Of a stretch of DNA of 64,000 nucleotides, positions 48,720 to 60,365 are shown piece after piece. The notes under the pieces were generated by a model. It saw nothing but the letters and a program-made list of their open reading frames with translations, did no database searches and was not told the DNA's origin. The stretch lies in contig NC_090020.1 in assembly GCF_036417845.1 (NCBI RefSeq), positions 43,632,425 to 43,696,424 on the forward strand, given 5' to 3'. The stretch is from Apteryx mantelli. Taxonomy: Eukaryota; Chordata; Aves; Apterygiformes; Apterygidae. Position 1 is the first letter of the stretch. Every line of letters begins with the position of its first letter. A program made the position numbers and the translations under genes.

Positions 48720-51700
48720 CCAGCATGTGCCTTTTGGCAAGCGAAAAGCCTTGGAGTCCCCAGCCCGCTATGGATGGCCTCTCCTGTGGGTACTGAAGTC
48801 ATCGGAGAGCCAGGAGGAGAGGGGCAGGGGCAAAGGTGGCTTTTAGGTAATCTTTTATGCTCCCTCATCTCTGGGAATTACCGATCTGGATGGAGTTTGG
48901 AAGTGTCCTGTAAGTATGTATGTGCAAAGTGGAGGCTGCCTGTGATTACAACCTATGGGAAATACACAAAGAAAGCAGAAGCCTGTGGGTGTTATTAGGG
49001 GTGGTGCTACAGAACAGCCTGCAGTGTCACCCCTCAGTTTGGCAGCTGGCTTTGTGAGCATATTGCTCTCACCAGCATTTAAACCATTTGTAATCTGGTC
49101 TTGACCTTTAACTTTTGGTTCATACCTCTACATGGCTAAAAATATCTAATTATCCTGTGCTGTCTGCTGATGCATTATCCTTGCAATTCAGCTACTAGCA
49201 GTTCCACCTGCTTGCATTATTCTGAAACTATACAGTATATTGCTCTATGCATTTTTCCCTCAACCTGCAAGAGAGCTCTGTAACATATGGTCAAGCCTCC
49301 CATCTTTCTCACCTCCCTTATTTTCCGTAAGCATGTATGGCAGACTACTTCCTCTCACAGGTGTAATCAACAGCATTACCCTGCCTTACTCACTTCACAT
49401 GTTATGGCTTCCTGCATTTCCTTATCAATGGGCAGAAAGTATGGCTCAGCCTGGTACAAGAGCTTTTTTGTGAGGGGAACGTAACAATACCTCACTTTCT
49501 CTGTTGTGCCCCACAATGTTGCTTTCAGCCAAACTTGTTTCTGCAAGTTATCTAACTGGTGGCTGCTGTGGTCTACAGGCTTGCGGTCCATGTTAGCTAC
49601 CAAGGATAGGATATGATGCACAGAATGTACATATGTTTGCACCACGGTCTTTGCTAAACCATGCATTTTATAGGTGTGGTTAATAGTAACACAAATGCAG
49701 ATGTGACTGTATTTATTTGATCTTCTGTGCTGCAAAGTGAATGGTTAACCGAATGTTGATATGAAATCATCAATATTGTCATTCCTACAGTGCTTAGTGA
49801 TGACACAGCACTATCCACCCGGCCTCTCCAAGCGCCGCATGCAGAAGTGCCTGTTCCCTATGCAGGGAAGGGCAGCATGTTTGTGGCTTCCCTCAGGCCC
49901 CCCAGCAAACCAGTGACTGTGCTGGAGGCAGGAGCGATGTGCCCCAAATCCCCGTCACTGTTCCAAGTCTACTGCATCGGCGTGTCTCCACAGCGAGCTG
50001 TTCCGCTCCAGCTGCCTCCAGTGCCTCACGTATCCGATATCACATTATGCATGTCGAAAAATATGCACTTATATGCAAGTGACTGTTTCATACGTCTTGA
50101 TATGCCATTCATTTCCACTGAAAATAACAGCTTGATATTTTGCTGTTCTGCCAGCATGCAGGGACTAATCAAAAGTGCTCTGTTGGCCTGCATTCATTTT
50201 CCACTTTGAAAGGGACACATCTCTGATATCCCAAGAAAAACAAAAACAGAAACAGAAAATAACAAAAAAGTATAAGAACATAATCTAATTACCGATCTCA
50301 GTTTGCACCTGGAATACTGATTACAGCCTTTTCAACCCCTGTTAGCACAACTTTTGCCTGGCATTGAAGTTTTCCAATACAAGAGTACTGCTAATGTTTC
50401 TTGGATTTATTTTCACTTCTGCCTCACTCCAAACCTTTTCTACATTCTTTCTACTGCAGATAGAAATCGATACTGACCCTGCTGGTCCTCCTAAGGTAGG
50501 TAGTTATTCAGTAGTAACAATCCAAGAAAAAATCCTTATCACTTTATGCCCTTTTTTGCCAAATATAGAAGCAAAATTAGTGATTCAACCAGGTCGGCAA
50601 ACCATGTGTGCACAAAATTTTTCAGGTTCCCATCAGAGCCTTTGTTTCATGGACCTGTCCTGGGAACCACAAGACCGGTGTCCTGGAGGGCCAAAATGTA
50701 TTGCTACAGGCATGGTTTTGTAGGAATGCTATGCAGGCTACCAAATGAGTCCCTGCCTACGTAACTGGGAAGTCTGACCTGGTCTTGCTGTCTCATCTGT
50801 TTCTGCTTGCAAAGTTTTCTCAATGGGGCTCTTCTGGCTCTAAGTGTTGTTTTAAAATCCAGGAAAATGAAAAATCAAGACAGCACTGTAAATGAAGAGC
50901 TTTACAGCCTCCTGAGCTCTGTTTCCTCTCTCACTGCTTGTGAAGGCGGCTTTGGTAGTACTTGCAATTGAGGCCTGACCACAAAAAGTCCTAAAGTCTG
51001 GAGGCAGTGTTACAAGCTTGAAAAACCTGTCCAAAACCTAAGCAAAAGGCATGAAGTTATACGGAAATTATATGTGTCAACTTGTTCACACAGCAACATT
51101 TCTACTGACTTAGTAGGGTAAAAGTTCAGTCAGTACAGAAACCAGGAGAGCTTATCCCAGCGTCCTTTAACCTTGTGACTGTGTATCCATGCTCCACATG
51201 AGAGATACCATGAAAGATCAAGGGAAACATGATTATGTGTTGATGGTCTCAACAATATCCTTTCCTCTAAAACTGCATCAGGATCCTATCTTGCACCCAC
51301 AAAAATCTACCGCATCTTTTGGCTAAACACTTATTTAACCTAATATTGGTACAGACAGGTATATTCTTGCATAGATACTGTGTGTTTTACAGTAAACTGT
51401 TCCTGAGGCCAGGTGTAAGATTAGAGGTAATGTTTAATATGCCCTGGAAGGTGTTTCTCTTTGATAAATGAGTGCTGATCAAAGAATACTTACTGAATGT
51501 GAATAAAACCTGCTAGCCAACTGCTTGTTTTCATTGGGATAGTAGCCATGAAACCTCCAGTGTTTAAGCTGGTGTTACTGAAATCTGGAATAATCTGTGA
51601 AACTGGAGTAGTTTTATACTGGCCCTGAAAATAGTAAATGCTGTAATTGCATTTCAAGTTTATTTTTTGAATCTAAATTTGGACAATGTGGCTCCTTCTT

Positions 51701-54700
51701 TATTTTTTGCTGTAAATGGACTTTTTGTTTATACTTCATCTTTTTAAGTTGCAAAGACTGGTTTCCATTTTAACTGGCAGTGAGCGTGTCTTGCCTTTCA
51801 GTTGCATATCCAGAACCATGGAGGCAAAAATGGCGACTGATTGGCGTATGTGTGCTGCTGTACTGGTTTGTGCAGTTACTGTCCCAGGTCACACACATGC
51901 TCGGTTAGCTGCCTAAGCATGAGGATTCACTTTAACTGCCAATAAAAATTGTCAACATAGAGCATTTGAAAATGCAGCTTTTTAATTCTGGTCTCTAATA
52001 ATTTGATCACTTAACTGTTATAGCGACCACAGCAAGCTGTAGGGAATACAGCTGAGAAAAACAAAAGACATTATAAAAATTCAGAGCTTTATTCTGCCCA
52101 TTATGAAATCAGTACAGAAATCAGTTCAGATCAAATCTTGAACACTTTCAGTTGTGGCAATGTCAGGCCATATGTTTCTGACAGACCAAGTGAATCTCTT
52201 TATTTGCAGAGGGTGATTTTGCTTTTCTGCACAAATATCCTTGCACTCTCTCCTGGTATAGGTCAGCTTTTGCCAGCCAGACATTTTTCTTCTGACCCTC
52301 TCTCTGCAGGGCATACTTCCCTAGAAAACCTTCATTAGGTTTCTAATGCATTCTCATTTATCTGCCTCTAACTTATTTGGGGTTTTTTGGAGTGCTGCTG
52401 ACAACGGCTTGAGCTGGTAGTGTCTTGCCCTTTATGTGACAGAAGGAGGAAAAACCCAAGCAGCCAGCTTTTCACCGAAGCTACAGAAAAGACTATCAAA
52501 AGGGAAGCGATGCATAAGAAAACACATCGCATTTGACTGCATTAATAACTAGTTACAGATGAGTAGCATAGGAGCTGATAAATTAAGAAGTCATGATAAA
52601 AACAAAGTGGCAGAGACAGCTGCTGAGTAAGGTCCTGAAGGCCCAGCATGACTGACGCTGTCAGTAGTGTGACCTATGCAGTGTGCCAGTTTCAAATACA
52701 AGCAGCTGCTAAGGTTGTTGATTGAATATACAAATGTGTACCAGGGAGAGCATCCAATTTATTGCTGTGTTGAAGTTTGGCCAAGCTTAAAACTGCCTGT
52801 AATTTTGCCTAAGCACATTTCTGCCCTCTGCTTGCCAGATCTAAGATGGAAGATTTCTATAATGTAACATTTTTGTGCACAGGATTTGGAACTATCGCCT
52901 TCATCACTCTCAGAAGGATTTTCAGAAAACCTTTGAGGCTTAAGTAACACCTTAGGAAATGTCTGTGTTTTATTGGCATGCCTGCTATCCCTTTCTGTTT
53001 ATTTCAAGTGCAGTTGCTAGCAAACGTTTTCTTCTTCCTTTTATAACAGGAAAGGGAGAGGAACAAGGGGAGAATTACAGAAGAGCCGGGAATTGGGAGA
53101 TGATGTTAAAATACATGAGGAAATTCTAGAGAATGGGAAAAGGAAGGAAAGAATCAGAGTGAAAAAGGAGGGAACAGGATGAAATATTAAGGGGTGAGAT
53201 TCTGTTGTCATTTACATGGTTATAAATCAGGAGAGAGTGAAAGACACTAAAATGAAAAGTTCTTATTCATTTGGGACCCCTGGATCTGTCAAGCGCATTT
53301 GTTCAGTTTTTCATTTCCCTTTTGACCTTCCCCTTCACTTTTAGTGTGAAATCTAGATTACAGACTGAATCCATATAAAGGTTTATTTTCTTGAAAGATA
53401 TAGTCTGTTCTTCACGGAAGGGAAAAGAAATGGTAGTTTAGATATTTCTGAGGACAACAGGAAGACAGATTTATTTCCAGTACCATCTACATTTTCCTAG
53501 AAACACTTACTCAAACTAACCTGCTATCTTCAGCCCTCTTTCTATATTCTGTGGTTTTAGTTTCTTTGGAGAGGCCTTCTACACAGAATGAAACATGAAA
53601 AGCCAAGCTACTGTTGCTTGCCATCACATGAACCACCGAGCAAAGTCCCTTCTACCTAAAGCATAGCTAGTGACAGTCTGGAGCTCATTGGCTTCTGGGA
53701 CAAGTTAGGTACTGGACAAGATACTGAGGGACAGTAAAATTAAGCTGAAGCTACAGAGCAACAAACCTTGGTGTGTCTTGGCTGCCAGGCTGCTGGTGCT
53801 CTGAGACAGGTCTGGCAGGGAGAAGTGGTGAGTGTTCCTGCCCCCATCGGATGAAGAGGAGCTGACAGTGCCGGGATGGGGCCAGGTCACATCTTCCTGC
53901 AAAGAGTGATACGGAGAGCTGAAGGGCTGAGTACAGGCTGCTCTGCGGTGGATATTGGAGTGAGATAGTATCCTTATTCAGCTCTTTGAGGGAGAGACTA
54001 ACAGCTTTAATTTGTGCAAAATGTCCTTTGGGATAGGATCTGTCATATGGAACTGGTACATTTAAATTCCATGTAAGAAACATGCTCCCTGAGCTTCAGA
54101 AATCCTAAGTAACAAATACCTCTTTTTGTTCTCAGACTCATGGGCCTTATTAAAGTCTCCTGCTGAGTACTCAGGGGCCACCAGGGTCAGCAAGACAAGC
54201 AAACTGAAAGAGTAAGGCAAAATCCACTTCGCCTTTCTCTTTCAACTGCTGACCACAGTCCTTCCTCATTTTCAGTTTGCTAGACATATTACGTCATTAT
54301 TCTAGAAGCCCTTTGGGTTTTTTTTCTCAGTATCATACAGTGGGAAAGTCTGCAGTTTTCTATACAAAAAGCAGCATGCAAATGGTTCTTCTGCCAAAAG
54401 CACACTGCAGTTATTGCTCCAATGTTTATGCGACCCTGGCAATGTGATGAGGAGCCTCCAGAACTGGTTAAAAGCTTTGGGGGTGTCATGCAGCGGTTAA
54501 GACTGGTACTGCATACCAAGGCAGCAGTTGCTTTGTAAATACATTCAGCTGACTAATAAATGTCTGAATGTGAGTGTGCATGTTTTGACAGTGGTGGTGA
54601 GAGGAAGGGAGCTACAGGCAGGGCATAGCAGCTATGTGCATTTTATACCAGAAAATCTTTACATTGCCTCCTGCCAAATTTCCTTACAGTCAGAATTTTT

Positions 54701-56117
54701 CAATCATCTCCTCTATCAGTGTCTTTAATTATGTTACATGTACACAGTAAAAGCTTGTTGCTGGTTTCTAGAAAGAAAAAATATAAGGAAAGGCCATGCT
54801 GTTAGTAGCTATCAGGTGCTTCTCAGATGACATCTGGTGGACGAAAGCTAGAGAGATGAAATGCAAGACTTCTTCCCTCCACTCAACCTGATAGCAGCTT
54901 CCTCTTTCAACACAGAACTGAGCCATCCCCAGCCACAGCTGCATTACCGCACCTACTACTGTTGTACTCATCAGGCGCCCACGCTACTCTGCTTATCCTC
55001 TCCTGGAGTGCATTATCAGAGCACCTCCAGGTAAGCACATATCATCTATGTAATAGCTTTTTTGCACCTGTTTACATTTTTTTCATAGTCTGGCTGATGC
55101 CTTGAGTAGGTTTATTCTGACCTGTGGGTCAGAGGCTGTGCTACTACACTATACTGGAATGAAGACCTTGTTTTTGGAAAGAAAAATACAACAAAAGCTC
55201 ATCTTAGCAGCAACCAGGATGCCTAGACAATTTTATGAATACTTTCACTTGTGGATAGTTGTTCCCATAGAGCTAAAGACTTTGATTCCTCCTGGTCACT
55301 ATTGTTCTCTCTTTTAAATTACTTCCAGTTTGCTTCTCTAATACTGGCTCTCTTTTCTGCTTGCTGCTTTACAACTGCCCTAAGGGATTCTTGTCTAGGA
55401 CCCAGAGATGATGCACCAACAAAAAAATGCACTCTGAGTTTACCTGGAGAGAAACATCTGCTCAGGGAAGTCCACATCCAGTGAGAGGATGCTGATGCTG
55501 CCTGATAAAATAGGTGGTTTCCTTAGGGCTCTCATGGATAGGAATATAATGTTACTGTGCAATCCTTTTTATTTTGCTTGCAGGATTTCAGGAAAATGGG
55601 TGGTATTGCTGAACAAATACTGTAAGAGATGAGGCTTCTTCCATAAAGAAAGGTGGCCGTGATCAATGCTTTGATTGCTAACACTGCATCTTCCAGGTTA
55701 ACAATTTTTGTTTGGTTGCTTGAGATTTTTTGTTGTATGTATACCCAATTTTTTTCAGTTTTAACAGCATTGTTTTTTTCTTGGCGTACTTCCGTGTCAT
55801 TCCTCACCACCGTGGTACTCAAGCAGCCATTCTTGTGCTGCAACAAGCAAAGCTAAAAGTCATCTCATATACTCATAGGCCTCAGGACACTGTTAGCTAA
55901 ACAGCCTGATATAATTGGTGATACCAAAACTGTCACCAGGAGAAGAGGTAACTGAAGGTGAAATGGTGCCTGTGTGTGATAGAATGGATTCCAGCCTTTC
56001 TCAGATCAAATCCAGACCAAGATACCTCTGTCTTTTAAAGTGGTTATTCTTTCAACCCTCTCCTGGCAAAGTAGCCAGGGCTATGATTGCCTTTTTCCTC
56101 AGAACTAAATCGTCTGC
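48720..56117. other. Intergenic, no gene seen
   Basis: Frames of up to 139 codons (49790-50209 +) and 119 codons (50364-50723 +; 49376-49735 -), all unrecognised. No transposon identified. Confidence 0.5.
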
Positions 56118-56205
56118 TCAAGCTCACACAGGAAAAGTGCGTCAAAGCAAGGAACTGAACCCAGTTTCCTGAAATCCTAAGCTAATGCCAAATGTCTTCC
56201 CCTTA
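56118..56205 (-). mobile_element. MIR/CORE-SINE-like remnant
   Basis: The + strand reads AAGCTCACACAGGAAAAGTG, then AAGGAACTGAACCCAGTTTC, then AATCCTAAGCTAATGCC. This corresponds to the antisense of the tRNA-derived/core part of MIR (ggtcacacag...gtggcagag...gaacccagg...cc...gctagtgcc). Old and diverged; ends approximate. Confidence 0.55.
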
Positions 56206-59200
56206 CAATTGCAGGACTGACAGTGTGCTCATTCTCATTGCAGACATTTTTGTATGCAGGCGTAGATGTGTCATTGCCATCCACAGCAGTCAGAGCAATG
56301 TAAACACTTTCTGTAAACAGGATGTTGTATGGCCAAATTCTGAACTACTTACCATGTTTCAATAGGATTTTGCCCCAAGAGGAACTGTGCAAAAAATTGC
56401 AGGATGTGGTCTTTTCTGCTGAGATGGGCAGTACTGTAAGACTGCTTATACTAAGGGAAGGGAGCTCTTTTTCCATTCCTGTGTATACAGAAGATCCAAA
56501 TATCAGCAATAAAACACTGGCAGCTGTGGAAGCCCTGTTTACACTTGTGCTTCAATCTCTACTGCAATTGCATCTGCGACACAAACTCTAGACTGGACAG
56601 ACTAACCAAACAGGCTCGTAATGTCATGAGTCTTGTTCTAGGCCAAACATAATACATTACCTGCTGATAGAAAGCTATGGTTTTCAATACTGTTTAACAC
56701 TGCTGTGTGTTTATTAGAAAGATTGTCCACCTTTGAAGTAATTTTATATTCTACTCCTTTTTGACTAGATTTTTACCTCATTTTACCTGTTCCACCTGAC
56801 CAGTTCCTGGTTTTTCTTAACACCCCTTGACCAGATCTTGCTATCCAGTTGAACCGGGCACTGCCAAGATTTGGAGGAGACAGAGAGGCACAGCTTGTTT
56901 TGGACTCCTTGAACCCTGAAGTTGCCATGGCCAGAGCTGATCCCTCTAGCATGTTTAAGGCCAGCCGAAAGTTCTTTTTAAGTGCTGAGCACATGCAGCT
57001 TTTCCAAATTTAAGCAGGAGAAGCAAATACTTAACCACTCTTGAAATAGCAGGCAAGACAGGCAAGATATCTCATGCTAGGAGCAACAAAATGGAAGCAC
57101 CCGACATCTGAACATTTTGGCCTAAATATCTTCCACCAGGCAAATCCTCTTCTCCATCTCAGGTCCAGCAATCCACTCAGAGTTAAGAAAGATAGTGAAA
57201 TTGTAGCATTCCTTCCATGTATTATTGCTGCTAAATGAAATGAAGGGCAGTAAATGAAACTAGTTTTTGCCTTCTCAGAAAATACAGCTTTATATTTATG
57301 CCACTGAAGGCAAAATCTTGAAATGTTTGCTCAGGCAAAACTATCACAGAACTCAGGGACTTGCGAGAGCACTTTCATCCCCAAACTGAGCTGAGAAATA
57401 AGGAATGAGGAAGAGGCTCATGTAATTAGCTAGCTGGTTTCCTCTGGATCTAGATTATCAGTTTACAAACAGCACACAGAGGCCACCAAGCGCTGTGAGA
57501 TATTCTGGCTTAGATGAGTCCTGCCTCGCTGAGGAATGAAGTGATATCCCAGCTCAGTTGAAAGCCAGGGTTCACCTTTATGCCAGCTTTACAGCTTGAT
57601 GCCTGGCCCCTCCAGTGCTCAGAGCCTGGGCTAGCCAAGCTCAGACACCTGAAATCCCTCTGAACATGATTTCTAGGGCATCTCCAACAAAGTCCTCGGG
57701 ATTCTGAGGAACTCATGAGTAATATGCGTGGCAAACAATAATGTAAGAATTCACCAGCCAGAAACTGGTGAATTACTGAACAAACAGTATCTGAATTAGG
57801 TTATGAGTGGAGCCATCTTGACAAAACCGCTCGCTGAAAACTAACGCTTAATGTAGCACAGTCTCTGAGCAATTACGAGTTTGCTTATCATAGTAACAGA
57901 AACCTTGCAAGGGTTGATAGTCACCAAAGAAAAGCAAATACAAAAAAGTTCTAGAGGATACACTTCTTCTCTTACATCTGAGTACTGCGGGACAAAGATA
58001 AAGAAGATTAGGAAACACTGCTGCGGAAAGAATACTTTTTCAAGCCATTGCAGGTAGCAATCTGTGAGAACAATCCTCCTTAATTTATGCTGATGACTAT
58101 TTTCAGGTTTTGAAATGTTCTCCTTTACTTGTTAATTTCTATTCAGCAAATACAAAAAAATCAAATGTAAGCACAGTCATAAAAAATAAAAAGGAAAAAT
58201 ATAGCAGGAAAGTGCTCTTAAAAACATCAATTAGGCAATAAAATGTCTTCAGCATAGGCCATTTGGTTAGCATCTGTGAATGTTTTTGTGTTTTGCAGCT
58301 GGGAAAACACCAGTTCATGAAATCTCTTTAGCTAGCAAAGCCACTAAATGAATAGATTATTTCTATTCTGCAGAAATGTTAATTGGCAACTCATTAAAAG
58401 TTTGATTGGTATATATGAGTGAAAAACAAGATCTTGAGAGTTCCAAAAATGTACTGAAAAATGTGAAACTTTATTCTTCTGTCAGGATAATAAGGACATG
58501 CTCTGGTCTTTCTGAAGGAAGTAATCAGTACAAAACCTCAAATCCAGACATAAACAGAACCTTAACCAATAGCAAACATGCCCCATGAGTTGAGAGAGAG
58601 AGGAAAAAAAAAGTTTAGTCATATACCCATGATGGCCAATCACTCATAGTCAAATTACAACAGTATGTGGTTCCTCCCAGTTAAAACCAGCCCCTTAGGG
58701 AGAAGTGGGATATAGCACTACCCTACAACAAGCATCACTTGCTGTTATACATTTTATGGTTCTTCATATACAAAATTTCTAAATAACCTATAGCTCAAAC
58801 CAGCTGTATCCACTGGATGTTCATCAAGTTCCTATGATGGGACACCAGCATGTGGCTTGTGACGCTCTGTCTATGGCTTTGGGTATTTACGCAAACTCAG
58901 GGAGACTTAAATAGCACCTCTCAGAGAAGAGCTTTGGGGCTGCCTAGGCTGCTCTCTTCTTCTGAAGTTCATCACCCTGAGTAAACGTCTCCAAGACTTT
59001 CAACATTATGGGCACCCTGAAATACACCTTTTCTATCCAGGAACACAGGGTGGTTAAATGACTAATATAGCCACCATCTGCTTTAGACAACACAGTGAGG
59101 ATCCTGTGCACATAAACCCCCTTTCTTTCTTTTGAAATTCCAGAATTACAGGACCCTGTTCCAGGACTCTTTTCTCAGCTTAGATTCCTCTTCAAATCAT

Positions 59201-59659
59201 GAAAGGCTTTGAGCTAAGAAGGTGTCCTACCACTCAAGATCTCTTGAAATGTTTCAGCGGAGTGCCGTTCCCTAACAAGCTAGCAGAGTTGTTGCTGAAC
59301 CAGTTAATCCACCATAATGTCACATTTCTTTCCACAAAGCGTGAGAAACATTGGCCATACTCGCACTGAGAAGACGACTGGTTCTGGAGCTGTACAGAAC
59401 AGATGGCTTCTGAACCAAATTTTGTTCGAGTTAAGTGGGGTCTTTTCATTGATGTCATTGGGCATTGGATCCAGCCTATAAATTAATGACTCTCATGGAG
59501 CTGCAGACAGGCATGTAATGGTTCGTTGTTTCTGACTGTAAATGAGACCTCCAAGAGGAAGCTTAAAACACCTGTGTGTCACCCAGTGGAGGCACCAAAA
59601 GGAGACTGCCTAGAGCTGCTCCTGGTGCCCTCACAAGCATAAGTGAACACAAAACACCT
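56206..59659. other. Intergenic, proximal upstream of CCDC112
   Basis: AT-rich and CpG-poor until the sharp rise at about 59.66 kb. No exons or repeats recognised. Any proximal regulatory elements of CCDC112 outside the island would lie here. Confidence 0.5.
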
Positions 59660-60280
59660 CTTTCTCGCGTGCCCCGGGGACGATTCGTGACAGCAGCGCG
59701 GGAGGCCTCGAGCAGCTGAACCGGGCGCAAACAGAGCAAGGGAAGATGTTACCAACAGCATTTGGATTAGAGGTGGGAAGGATGGAGCTCCGCAAGGGGG
59801 GTATGGCTCGCCTCCCGTGCTGCGAGCACTCAGGGAAAGCCAGCAGTTATTCCAGGGAAGCATTTCCTTGGGACAAGCCACCGCCGAGGCCAGGCTGCGG
59901 GGCGGTGAAAGGACCCGCTTCCGCCGCAGCCCCCCGCGCCGCCCGGCAGAGCCTGGGACCCCGCACCGGGCATCTGCACGAATAAGCCTCTTTCTGCAGA
60001 AGCGGGTGGGTGTGAAGGGCAGCTCCGCTGCGAGGCGCCGGCGTGGTGGCTGTTCGCCTGAGGACGGATCTCTTGCGCTCCTTAGGGGCAACATTCCCGG
60101 ATATATTAGTGCAGACAGAACTGAGCTCTGATATAAATAATAATGTAGGGCACCCCCAGGGCCACAAGACCGATCCAGAAAAACTTAGTATCACCAAAGG
60201 AAAGAAAAGAAGAAAGCAAGCAATCCCGCAGTGAGGCGCTGACCGCCGCGGGCGGGCCGGCAGCGCGGCGCTGCCGCGGC

Positions 60281-60289
60281 GGGGCGGGG
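60281..60289 (+). promoter_or_regulatory. GC box (Sp1/KLF-type) just upstream of the CCDC112 ATG
   Basis: Exact GGGGCGGGG inside the CpG island, 19 bases before the start codon. It may lie in the promoter or in the transcribed 5' UTR, depending on the unknown start site. Confidence 0.4.
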
Positions 60290-60308
60290 ACCGTTGGCGG
60301 CGGCCAAC

Positions 60309-60365
60309 ATGGCCGCCCTGGCAACCGCCGTTGCTGCGGCGGCGGCGGCCGCCGGGCAGCAACAG
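60309..60365 (+). CDS. CCDC112: CCDC112 coding exon 1
   Basis: Nineteen codons, ending in CAG before a GTAAAG donor at 60366. The ATG at 60309 has A at -3 and G at +4, a strong Kozak context, and lies in the CpG island. The exon encodes an alanine leader with seven consecutive Ala (residues 9-15), written largely in GCG and GCC codons, followed by G-QQQ. The frame stays open into the intron to 60542, but that extension is GC-rich intron, not coding. The human leader is longer and also Ala/Gly-rich (from memory), so length variation here is expected. Confidence 0.85.

Noticed and set aside
49790..50209. 139-codon plus-strand frame
   Set aside because: No homology recognised; composition shifts along its length as expected for a chance frame.
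59579..60094. 171-codon minus-strand frame
   Set aside because: Same GC-rich artefact; overlaps the preceding frame out of phase and has no family match.
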